This document shows positions 14,101 through 29,440 of a stretch of DNA of 64,000 bases, in pieces. This stretch comes from Hemibagrus wyckioides. Lineage: Eukaryota > Chordata > Actinopteri > Siluriformes > Bagridae. A program made the position numbers and the translations under genes. The stretch lies in NCBI RefSeq assembly GCF_019097595.1, contig NC_080729.1:67501-131500 (forward strand), in the 5' to 3' direction. A model generated the notes under the pieces. The model did no database searches. It was not told the origin of the DNA and worked only from the letters and a program-made list of their open reading frames with translations. Within the stretch, counting starts at the first letter, position 1. Each line of letters opens with the position of its first letter.

Positions 14101-17100
14101 CACACACACACTGAACACACACACACTGAACACACATACACATCAGCTCTGACACACACACACACACACACTGAACACACACACACATCAGCTGTAACAC
14201 ACACACTGAACACACACACACTGAACACACATACACATCAGCTCTGACACACACACACTGAACACACACACACTGAACACACATACACATCAGCTCTGAC
14301 ACACACACACACACACACTGAACACACATACACATCAGCTCTGACACACACACACACACACACACTGAACACACACACACATCAGCTGTAACACACACAC
14401 TGAACACACACATCAGCTCTAACACACACATCAGCTCTAACACACACACACTGAACACACATACACATCAGCTCTGACACACACACACTGAACACACACA
14501 CACACAACAGCTCTAACACACACACTGAACACACACACATCAGCTCTAACACACACACTGAACACACACACACATCAGCTCTGACACACACACACTGAAC
14601 ACACACACACTGAACACACACATCAGCTCTAACACACACACTGAACACACATACACATCAGCTCTGACACACACACACTGAACACACACACACAACAGCT
14701 CTAACACACACACTGAACACACACACATCAGCTCAAACACACACACTGAACACACACACATCAGCTCTGACACACACACACTGAACACACACACACTGAA
14801 CACACATACACATCAGCTCTGACACACACACACTGAACACACACACACTGAACACACACACACTGAACACACACACACATCAGCTCTGACACACACACTG
14901 AACACACACACACAACAGCTCTAACACACACACTGAACACACACACACATCAGCTCTGACACACACACAGAACACACACATCAGCTCTAACACACACACA
15001 CACACTGAACACACACACATCAGCTCTAACACGCACGCTGAACACACACATCAGCTCTAACACACACACACTGAACACACACAAGAGCTCTAACACACAC
15101 ACTGAACACACACACACACACTGAACACACACATCAGCCCTAACACACACACTGAACACACACATCAGCTCTAACACACACACACTGAACACACACAAGA
15201 GCTCTAACACACACACTGAACACACACACACACAATGAACACACACATCAGCTCTAACACACACACTGAACACACACATCAGCTCTAACACACACACACT
15301 GAACACACACAAGAGCTCTAACACACACACTGAACACACACACACACACTGAACACACACATCAGCCCTAACACACACACACTGAACACACACAAGAGCT
15401 CTAACACACACACTGAACACACACACACACACAGAAAACACACACATCAGCTCTAACACAAACACACTGAACACACACAACAGCTCTAACACACACACTG
15501 AACACACACATCAGGTCTAACACACACACACTGAACACACACACATCAGCTCTAACACACACACACTGAACACACACATCAGGTCTAACACACACACACT
15601 GAACACACACACAACAGCTCTAACACACACACACAGAACACACACACATCAGCTCTAACACACACACACTGAACACACACACATCAGCTCTAACACACAC
15701 ACACACTGAACACACACACATCAGCTCTAACACACACACTGAACACACACACACATCAGCTCTAACACACACACTGAACACACACATCAGCTCTAACACA
15801 CACTGAACACACACATCAGCTCTAACACACACACACTGAACACACACATCAGCTCTAACACACACACACTGAACACACACACACTGAACACACACACACT
15901 GAACACACACATCAGCTCTAACACACACACACACTGAACACACACATCAGCTCTAACACACACACACTGAAGACACACATCAGCTCTAACACACACACTG
16001 AAGACACACATCAGCTCTAACACACACACACTGAAGACACACATCAGCTCTAACACACACACACTGAAGACACACATCAGCTCTAACACACACTGAACAC
16101 ACACACACTGAACACACACACACATCAGCTCTGACACACACACACTGAACACACACACACTGAACACACATACACATCAGCTCTGACACACACACACACA
16201 CACACTGAACACACACATCAGCTCTAACACACACACTGAACACACACAACAGCTCTAACACACACACTGAACACACACACACATCAGCTCTGACACACAC
16301 ACACTGAACACACACACACTGAACACACACACACATCAGCTCTGACACACACACACACACACTGAACACACACATCAGCTCTAACACACACATCAGCTCT
16401 AACACACACACACTGAACACACACATCAGCTCTAACACACACACTGAACACACACATCAGCTCTAACACACACACTGAACACACACATCAGCTCTAACAC
16501 ACACACTGAACACACACACACTGAACACACACACACATCAGCTCTGACACACACACACTGAACACACACACACATCAGCTCTGACACACACACACTGAAC
16601 ACACATACACATCAGCTCTGACACACACACACACACACTGAACACACACATCAGCTCTAACACACACATCAGCTCTAACACACACACTGAACACACACAA
16701 CAGCTCTAACACACACACTGAACACACACACACATCAGCTCTGACACACACACAGACACACTGAACACACACATCAGCTCTAACACACACATCAGCTCTA
16801 ACACACACACACTGAACACACACATCAGCTCTAACACACACACTGAACACACACATCAGCTCTAACACACACACTGAACACACACATCAGCTCTAACACA
16901 CACACTGAACACACACACACATCAGCTCTGACACACACACACTGAACACACACACACTGAACACACACACACATCAGCTCTGACACACACACAGACACAC
17001 TGAACACACACATCAGCTCTAACACACACATCAGCTCTAACACACACACACTGAACACACACATCAGCTCTAACACACACACTGAACACACACATCAGCT

Positions 17101-20100
17101 CTAACACACACACTGAACACACACATCAGCTCTAACACACACACTGAACACACACACACTGAACACACACACACATCAGCTCTGACACACACACACTGAA
17201 CACACATACACATCAGCTCTGACACACACACACACACACACTGAACACACACACATCAGCTGTAACACACACACTGAACACACACATCAGCTCTAACACA
17301 CACATCAGCTCTAACACACACAGTGAACACACATCAGCTCTAACACACACACTGAACACACACATCAGCTCTAACACACACACTGAACACACATCAGCTC
17401 TGACACACACACACTGAACACACACACACAACAGCTCTAACACACACACTGAACACACACACACAACAGGTCTAACAGACACACACTGAACACACACACA
17501 CATCAGCTCTGACACACACACACACTGAACACACACACACACACATCAGCTCTGACACACACACACTGAACACACACACACACATCAGCTCTGACACACA
17601 CACTGAACACACACACATCAGCTCTAACACACACACACACACTGAACACACACACATCAGCTCTAACACACACACACACTAAACACACACACATCAGCTC
17701 TAACACACACACGTTGAACACACACACACATCAGCTCTGAAACACACACACTGAACACACAAAACAGCTCTAACACACACACTGAACACACACATCAGCT
17801 CCAACACACACACACACTGAACACACACACTGAACACACACACACTGAACACACACACACTGAACACACACACACTGAACACACACATCAGCTCTAACAC
17901 ACACACACTGAACACACACACACTGAACACACACACACTGAACACACACATCAGCTCTAACACACACACACACACTGAACACAAACATCAGCTCTAACAC
18001 ACACACACTGAACGCACACATCAGCTCCAACACACACACTGAAAACACACACAGTGAACACACACACACATCAGCTCTGACACACACACACTGAACACAC
18101 ACACACTGAACACACACACACATCAGCTCTGACACACACACACTGAACACACACACACTGAACACACACACATCAGCTCTGACACACACACACACACACA
18201 CTGAACACACACACACATCAGCTGTAACACACACACTGAACACACACACACTGAACACACATACACATCAGCTCTGACACACACACACTGAACACACACA
18301 CACTGAACACACATACACATCAGCTCTGACACACACACACACACACACTGAACACACATACACATCAGCTCTGACACACACACACACACACACACTGAAC
18401 ACACATACACATCAGCTCTGACACACACACACACACACACACACTGAACACACACACACATCAGCTGTAACACACACACTGAACACACACATCAGCTCTA
18501 ACACACACATCAGCTCTGACACACACACACTGAACACACACACACACAACAGCTCTAACACACACACTGAACACACACACATCAGCTCTAACACACACAC
18601 TGAACACACACACACATCAGCTCTGACACACACACACTGAACACACACACACTGAACACACACATCAGCTCTAACACACACACACTGAACACACACATCA
18701 GCTCTAACACACACACACTGAACACACATACACATCAGCTCTGACACACACACACTGAACACACACACACAACAGCTCTAACACACACACTGAACACACA
18801 CACATCAGCTCAAACACACACACTGAACACACACACATCAGCTCTGACACACACACACTGAACACACACACACTGAACACACACACACTGAACACACACA
18901 CACATCAGCTCTGACACACACACACTGAACACACACACACAACAGCTCTAACACACACACTGAACACACACACACATCAGCTCTGACACACACACAGAAC
19001 ACACACATCAGCTCTAACACACACACACACACTGAACACACACATCAGCTCTAACACACACACTGAACACACACATCAGCTCTAACACACACACACTGAA
19101 CACACACAAGAGCTCTAACACACACACTGAACACACACACACACACTGAACACACACATCAGCCCTAACACACACACTGAACACACACATCAGCTCTAAC
19201 ACACACACACTGAACACACACAAGAGCTCTAACACACACACTGAACACACACACACACAATAAACACACACATCAGCTCTAACACACACACTGAACACAC
19301 ACATCAGCTCTAACACACACACACTGAACACACACAAGAGCTCTAACACACACACTGAACACACACACACTGAACACACATACACATCAGCTCTGACACA
19401 CACACACACACACACACTGAACACACACACACATCAGCTGTAACACACACACTGAACACACACATCAGCTCTAACACACACATCAGCTCTAACACACACA
19501 CACTGAACACACATACACATCAGCTCTGACACACACACACTGAACACACACACACACAACAGCTCTAACACACACACTGAACACACACACATCAGCTCTA
19601 ACACACACACTGAACACACACACACATCAGCTCTGACACACACACACTGAACACACACACACTGAACACACACATCAGCTCTAACACACACACACTGAAC
19701 ACACATACACATCAGCTCTGACACACACACACTGAACACACACACATCAGCTCAAACACACACACTGAACACACACACATCAGCTCTGACACACACACAC
19801 TGAACACACACACACTGAACACACATACACATCAGCTCTGACACACACACACTGAACACACACACACTGAACACACACACACTGAACACACACACACATC
19901 AGCTCTGACACACACACTGAACACACACACACAACAGCTCTAACACACACACTGAACACACACACACATCAGCTCTGACACACACACAGAACACACACAT
20001 CAGCTCTAACACACACACACACACTGAACACACACACATCAGCTCTAACACACACGCTGAACACACACACACATCAGCTCTAACACACACACTGAACACA

Positions 20101-21474
20101 CACATCAGCTCTAACACACACACACTGAACACACACAAGAGCTCTAACACACACACTGAACACACACACACACACTGAACACACACATCAGCCCTAACAC
20201 ACACACTGAACACACACATCAGCTCTAACACACACACACTGAACACACACAAGAGCTCTAACACACACACTGAACACACACACACACAATGAACACACAC
20301 ATCAGCTCTAACACACACACTGAACACACACATCAGCTCTAACACACACACACTGAACACACACAAGAGCTCTAACACACACACTGAACACACACACACA
20401 CACTGAACACACACATCAGCCCTAACACACACACACTGAACACACACAAGAGCTCTAACACACACACTGAACACACACACACACACAGAAAACACACACA
20501 TCAGCTCTAACACAAACACACTGAACACACACAACAGCTCTAACACACACACTGAACACACACATCAGGTCTAACACACACACACAGAACACACACACAT
20601 CAGCTCTAACACACACACACTGAACACACACATCAGGTCTAACACACACACACTGAACACACACAAGAGCTCTAACACACACACTGAACACACACACACA
20701 CACTGAACACACACATCAGCCCTAACACACACACTGAACACACACATCAGCTCTAACACACACACACTGAACACACACAAGAGCTCTAACACACACACTG
20801 AACACACACACACACAATGAACACACACATCAGCTCTAACACACACACTGAACACACACATCAGCTCTAACACACACACACTGAACACACACAAGAGCTC
20901 TAACACACACACTGAACACACACACACACACTGAACACACACATCAGCCCTAACACACACACACTGAACACACACAAGAGCTCTAACACACACACTGAAC
21001 ACACACACACACACAGAAAACACACACATCAGCTCTAACACAAACACACTGAACACACACAACAGCTCTAACACACACACTGAACACACACATCAGGTCT
21101 AACACACACACACAGAACACACACACATCAGCTCTAACACACACACACTGAACACACACATCAGGTCTAACACACACACACTGAACACACACACAACAGC
21201 TCTAACACACACACACAGAACACACACACATCAGCTCTAACACACACACACTGAACACACACACATCAGCTCTAACACACACACACACTGAACACACACA
21301 CATCAGCTCTAACACACACACTGAACACACACATCAGCTCTAACACACACACACTGAACACACACACACAAGAGCTCTAACACACACACTGAACACACAC
21401 ACACACACTGAACACACACATCAGCTCTAACACACACACACACACTGAACACACACATCAGCTCTAACACATAC
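8168..21474. repeat. 13.3 kb CA-rich minisatellite with higher-order structure
   Basis: The basic unit is about 31-40 bp: an ATCAGCTCTAA or ATCAGCTCTGA block, a CA run, CTGAA, another CA run. Variation comes mostly from CA-run length, from extra CTGAACACACACA sub-units, and from point variants (AACAGCTC, AAGAGCTC, CAGGTCTAAC, CAGCTGTAAC). Rare variants mark nested duplications: 13381-14098 is identical to 14341-15058 (960-bp shift), and the ~11.9-16 kb block recurs about 5.0-5.15 kb downstream. No unit has a plus-strand start/stop organisation typical of a gene. The many minus-strand Val-Cys frames are artefacts. Confidence 0.97.
13381..15058. repeat. 960-bp direct higher-order duplication inside the minisatellite
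   Basis: Bases 13381-14098 and 14341-15058 agree at all 718 positions by line-by-line comparison, including the private variant ACGCACGCTG near 14071 and 15031. The first mismatch after the block is TCTGA versus TCTAA. Confidence 0.9.
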
Positions 21475-24400
21475 AACACTACATAAACATTACAACAATT
21501 TTCCACAAACATTACAACAATGTTCCACAAACATTACAACAATGTTCCACAAACATTACAACAATGTTCCACAAACATTACAACAATGTTCCACAAACAT
21601 TACAACAGTGTTCCACAAACATTACAACAATGTTCCACAAACATTACAACAATGTTCCACAAACATTACAACAATGCTACACAAACATTACAACAATGCT
21701 ACACAAACATTAGAACAACACTACACAAACATTACAACAATGTCCCACAAACATTACAACAATGCTACACAAACATTACAACAATGTTCCACAAACATTA
21801 CAACAATGCTACACAAACAATACAACAATGTTCCACAAACATTACAACAACACTACACAAACATTACAACACTACACAAACATTACAACAATGCTACACA
21901 AACATTACAACAATACACAAACATTACAACAACACTACACAAACATTACAACAACACTACACAAACATTACAACAATACACAAACATTACAACAACACTA
22001 CACAAACAGTACAACAACACTACACAAACAGTACAACAATGCTACACAAACATTACAACACTACACAAACATTACAACAATGCTACACAAACATTACAAC
22101 AACACTACACAAACAGTACAACAATGCTACACAAACATTACAACAACACTACACAAACAGTACAACAATACACAAACATTACAACAACACCACACAAACA
22201 GTACAACACTACACAAACATTACAACAATACACAAACATTACAACACTACACAAACATTACAACAACACTACACAAACATTACAACAACATTACACAAAC
22301 ATTACAACAACACTACACAAACATTACAACACTTCACAAACATTACAACAACACTACACAAACAGTACAACAATGCTACACAAACATTACAATACTACAC
22401 AAACATTACAACACTACACAAACATTACAACAACACTACACAAACATTACAACAACGCTACACAAACATTACAACACTACACAAACATTACAACATTACA
22501 CAAACATTACAGCACTACACAAATATTACAACATTACACAAACATTACAACAACACTACACAAACATTACAACACTACACAAACATTACAACAATGCTAC
22601 ACAAACATTACAACAATGTTCCACAAACATTACAACAATGCTACACAAACATTACAACAATGCTACACAAACATTACAACAATTCTACACAAACATTAGA
22701 ACAACACTACACAAACATTACAACAATGTCCCACAAACATTACAACAATGCTACACAAACATTACAACAATGTTCCACAAACATTACAACAATGCTACAC
22801 AAACAATACAACAATGTTCCACAAACATTACAACAACACTACACAAACATTACAACACTACACAAACATTACAACAATGCTACACAAACATTACAACAAT
22901 ACACAAACATTACAACAACACTACACAAACATTACAACAACACTACACAAACATTACAACAATACACAAACATTACAACAACACTACACAAACAGTACAA
23001 CAACACTACACAAACAGTACAACAATGCTACACAAACATTACAACAACACTACACAAACAGTACAACAATGCTACACAAACATTACAACAACACTACACT
23101 AACAGTACAACAATGCTACACAAACATTACAACAACACTACACAAACAGTACAACAATACACAAACATTACAACAACACCACACAAACAGTACAACACTA
23201 CACAAACATTACAACAATACACAAACATTACAACACTACACAAACATTACAACAACACTACACAAACATTACAACAATACACAAACATTACAACAACACT
23301 ACACAAACATTACAACAATACACAAACATTACAACAACACTACACAAACAGTACAACAATACACAAACATTACAACACTACACAAACATTACAACACTAC
23401 ACAAACATTACAACAACACTACACAAACATTACAACAATACACAAACATTACAACAACACTACACAAACAGTACAACAATGCTACACAAACATTACAACA
23501 ACACTACACAAACAGTACAACAATACACAAACATTACAACAACACCACACAAACAGTACAACAATGCTACACAAACATTACAACAATACACAAACATTAC
23601 AACACTACACAAACATTACAACAACACTACACAAACATTACAACAATACACAAACATTACAACAACACTACACAAACATTACAACAATACACAAACATTA
23701 CAACAACACTACACAAACAGTACAACAATACACAAACATTACAACACTACACAAACATTACAACAACATTACACAAACATTACAATGCTACACAAACATT
23801 ACAACAACGCTACACAAACATTACAACACTACACAAACAGTACAACACTACACAAACATTACAACAATGCTACACAAACATTACAACACTACACATACAT
23901 TACAACAACACTACACAAACATTACAACACTACACAAACATTACAACAATGCTACACAAACATTACAACACTACACAAACATTACAACAACACTACACAA
24001 ACAGTACAACAATGCTACACAAACATTCCAACACTACACAAACATTACATCAACACTACACAAACATTACAGCACTACACAAACATTACAACAACACTAC
24101 ACAAACATTACAACAATACTACACAAACATTACAACACTACACAAACATTACAACAACATTACACAAACATTACAACAACACTACACAAACATTACAACA
24201 ACACTACACAAACATTACAACAACATTACACAAACATTACAACACTACACAAACATTACAACAACACTACACAAACATTACAACACTACACAAACATTAC
24301 AACAATGCTACACAAACATTACAATACTACACAAACATTACAACACTACACAAACATTACAACAACACTACACAAACATTACAACACTACACAAACATTA

Positions 24401-27400
24401 CAACAACGCTACACAAACATTACAACAACACTACACAAACATTACAACACTACACAAACATTACAACACTACACAAACATTACAACAACGCTACACAAAC
24501 ATTACAACACTACACAAACATTACAACAACACTACACAAACATTACAACACTACACAAACATTACAACACTACACAAACATTACAACAATGCTACACAAA
24601 CATTACAACACTACACAAACATTACAACAACACTACACAAACATTACAACACTACACAAACATTACAACACTACACAAACATTACAACAACATTACACAA
24701 CCATTACAATGCTACACAAACATTACAACAATGCTACACAAACATTACAATACTACACAAACATTACAACAACATTACACAAACATTACAATGCTACACA
24801 AACATTACAATGCTACACAAACATTACAACAATGCTACACAAACATTACAATACTACACAAACATTACAACAATGCTACACAAACATTACAACAACACTA
24901 CACAAACAGTACAACACTACACAAACATTACAACAACACTACACAAACATTACAACACTACACAAACATTACAACAACACTACACAAACATTACAACAAC
25001 ACTACACAAACATTACAACACTACACAAACATTACAACAATGCTACACAAACATTACAACACTACACAAACATTACAACAACACTACACAAACATTACAA
25101 CAACACTACACAAACAGTACAACAATACACAAACATTACAACACTACACAAACATTACAACAACATTACACAAACATTACAATGCTACACAAACATTTCA
25201 ACAACGCTACACAAACATTACAACACTACACAAACATTACAACACTACACAAACATTACAACAACATTACACAAACATTACAACACTACACAAACATTAC
25301 AACAACACTACACAAACATTACAACAACACTACACAAACATTACAACACTACACAAACATTACAACAATGCTACACAAACATTACAACACTACACAAACA
25401 TTACAACAACATTACACAAACATTACAACACTACACAAACATTACAACACTACACAAACATTACAACAACATTACACAAACATTACAACACTACACAAAC
25501 ATTTCAACAACGCTACACAAACATTACAACACTACACAAACATTACAACACTACACAAACATTACAACAACATTACACAAACATTACAATACTACACAAA
25601 CATTACAACAATGCTACACAAACATTACAACAACACTACACAAACAGTACAACACTACACAAACATTAAAACAACACTACACAAACATTACAACACTACA
25701 CAAACATTACAACAACACTACACAAACATTACAACAACACTACACAAACATTACAACACTACACAAACATTACAACAATGCTACACAAACATTACAATAC
25801 TACACAAACATTACAACATTACACAAACATTACAACACTACACAAACATTACAACAACACTACACAAACATTACAACAACACTACACAAACATTACAACA
25901 CTACACAAACATTACAACAACACTACACAAACATTACAACACTACACAAACATTACAAAACTACACAAACATTACAACAACATTACACAAACATTACAAT
26001 GCTACACAAACATTACAACAATGCTACACAAACATTACAACAACACTACACAAACAGTACAACACTACACAAACATTACAACAACACTACACAAACATTA
26101 CAACACTACACAAACATTACAACAACACTACACAAACATTACAACAACACTACACAAACATTACAACACTACACAAACATTACAACAATGCTACACAAAC
26201 ATTACAACACTACACAAACATTACAACAACACTACACAAACATTACAACACTACACAAACATTACAACACTACACAAACATTACAACACTACACAAACAT
26301 TACAACATTACACAAACATTACAATGCTACACAAACATTACAACAACGCTACACAAACATTACAACACTACACAAACATTACAACACTACACAAACATTA
26401 CAACAACATTACACAAACATTACAACACTACACAAACATTACAACAACACTACACAAACATTACAACACTACACAAACATTACAACAATGCTACACAAAC
26501 ATTATAATACTACACAAACATTACAACACTACACAAACATTACAACAACACTACACAAACATTACAACAACATTACACAAACATTACAACAACACTACAC
26601 AAACATTAACACTACACAAACATTACAACAACACTACACAAACATTACAACACTACACAAACATTACAACAATGCTACACAAACATTACAACAACACTAC
26701 ACAAACATTACAACACTACACAAACATTACAACACTACACAAACATTACAACAACACTACACAAACATTACAACACTACACAAACATTACAACACGACAC
26801 AAACATTACAACACTACACAAATATTACAACAACACTACACAAACGTTACAACACTACACAAACATTACAACACTATACAAACATTACAACATTACACAA
26901 ACATTACAACATTACACAAACATTACAACACTACACAAATATTACAACAACACTACACAAACGTTACAACAACACTACACAAACATTACAACACTACACA
27001 AACATTACAGCACTACACAAACATTACAGCACTACACAAACATTACAACACTACACAAACATTACAACACTACACAAATATTACAACACTACACAAACAT
27101 TACAACACTACACAAATATTACAACACTACACAAACATTACAACACTACACAAACATTACAACATTACACAAACATTACAACACTACACAAACATTATAA
27201 CATTACACAAACATTACATTACACAAACATTACAGCACTACACAAATATTACAACAACACTACACAAACATTACAACACTACACAAATATTACAGCAACA
27301 TTACACAAATATTACAACAACATTACACAAACATTACAACAACACTACACAAACATTACAACACTACACAAACATTACAATATTACACAAACATTACAAC

Positions 27401-29062
27401 ACTACACAAACATTACAACAACACTACACAAACATTACAACAACATTACACAAACATTACAACAACGCTACACAAACATTACAACACTACACAAACATTA
27501 CAACATTACACAAACATTACAGCACTACACAAATATTACAACATTACACAAACATTACAACAACACTACACAAACATTACAACACTACACAAATATTATA
27601 ACATTACACAAACATTACAACACTACACAAATATTACAACATTACACAAACATTACAACATTACACAAACATTACAACACTACACAAATATTACAACACT
27701 ACACAAACATTACAACACTACACAAACATTACAACACTACACAAACATTACAGCACTACACAAACATTACAGCACTACACAAACATTACAACACTACACA
27801 AACATTACAACACTACACAAATATTACAACACTACACAAACATTACAACACTACACAAATATTACAACACTACACAAACATTACAACACTACACAAACAT
27901 TACAACATTACACAAACATTACAACACTACACAAACATTATAACATTACACAAACATTACAACATTACACAAACATTACAGCACTACACAAATATTACAA
28001 CAACACTACACAAACATTACAACACTACACAAACGTTACAACAACACTACACAAACATTACAACACTATACAAACATTACAACATTACACAAACATTACA
28101 ACATTACACAAACATTACAACACTACACAAATATTACAACAACACTACACAAACGTTACAACAACACTACACAAACATTACAACACTACACAAACATTAC
28201 AGCACTACACAAACATTACAGCACTACACAAACATTACAACACTACACAAACATTACAACACTACACAAATATTACAACACTACACAAACATTACAACAC
28301 TACACAAATATTACAACACTACACAAACATTACAACACTACACAAACATTACAACATTACACAAACATTACAACACTACACAAACATTATAACATTACAC
28401 AAACATTACATTACACAAACATTACAGCACTACACAAATATTACAACAACACTACACAAACATTACAACACTACACAAATATTACAGCAACATTACACAA
28501 ATATTACAACAACATTACACAAACATTACAACAACACTACACAAACATTACAACACTACACAAACATTACAATATTACACAAACATTACAACACTACACA
28601 AACATTACAACAACACTACACAAACATTACAACAACATTACACAAACATTACAACAACGCTACACAAACATTACAACACTACACAAACATTACAACACTA
28701 CACAAACATTACAACATTACACAAACATTACAGCACTACACAAATATTACAACAACATTACACAAACATTACAACACTACACAAATATTATAACATTACA
28801 CAAACATTACAACACTACACAAATATTACAACATTACACAAACATTACAACATTACACAAACATTACAACACTACACAAATATTACAACACTACACAAAC
28901 ATTACAACAACACTACACAAACATTGCAACACTACACAAACATTACAGCACTACACAAACATTACAACAACGCTACACAAACATTACAACAGTACACAAA
29001 CATTATAACAACATTACACAAACATTAGAGCACTACACAAACATTACAAAAACATTACACAA
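21475..29062 (+). repeat. 7.6 kb minisatellite of 19/22-bp units
   Basis: Units are ACAAACATTACAACACTAC (19 bp) and a 22-bp form with an extra AAC or ending in AATGTTCC. Both lengths are 1 mod 3, and no plus-strand frame of the common units has a stop, so all three frames stay open for kilobases, including a 2290-codon frame at 21520-28392. The frames end only where rare variants (ATTAGAAC, ATTATAAC) create stops. Higher-order copies: 21.70-22.0 kb recurs at +986 bp, and about 27.2 kb recurs at about +1.19 kb. It abuts the previous array with almost no spacer. Confidence 0.96.
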
Positions 29063-29106
29063 AATGTTCTGATGCTATCTCTTGTTCAGAACCCTTTATT
29101 ATGACA

Positions 29107-29114
29107 GTGTGTGT

Positions 29115-29150
<36 letters not shown>

Positions 29151-29391
29151 TTGTGTGTGTGTTTGTGTTTGTGTTTGTATGTTTGTGTGTATGTGTGTGT
29201 TTGTGTGTGTGTGTTTGTGTGTGTGTGTATGTGTTTGTGTGTGTGTATATGTGTTTGTGTGTGTGTGTATATGTGTGTGTGTGTATGTGTTTGTGTGTGT
29301 GTGTTTGTGTTTGTATCTTTGTGTGTGTGTGTGTGTTTGTGTGTGTGTGTTTGTGTGTGTGTGTATGTGTTTGTGTGTGTGTATATGTATT

Positions 29392-29424
<33 letters not shown>

Positions 29425-29435
29425 TTGTGTGTGTA
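29107..29435. repeat. (TG)n/(TTTG) low-complexity run
   Basis: TG dinucleotides interrupted by TTTG and TATG. No gene; open on both strands only because of composition. Confidence 0.95.
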
Positions 29436-29440
29436 GAGAT

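Noticed and set aside
8168..21474. CRISPR-like array of regularly spaced repeats
   Set aside because: No unique spacers, unit lengths vary with CA count, and the context is a eukaryotic chromosome.
8230..21530. Dozens of minus-strand frames rich in Val-Cys-Val with RADVCVQC motifs
   Set aside because: They are direct translations of the CA-rich minisatellite; same pattern in several frames, no splice or regulatory context.
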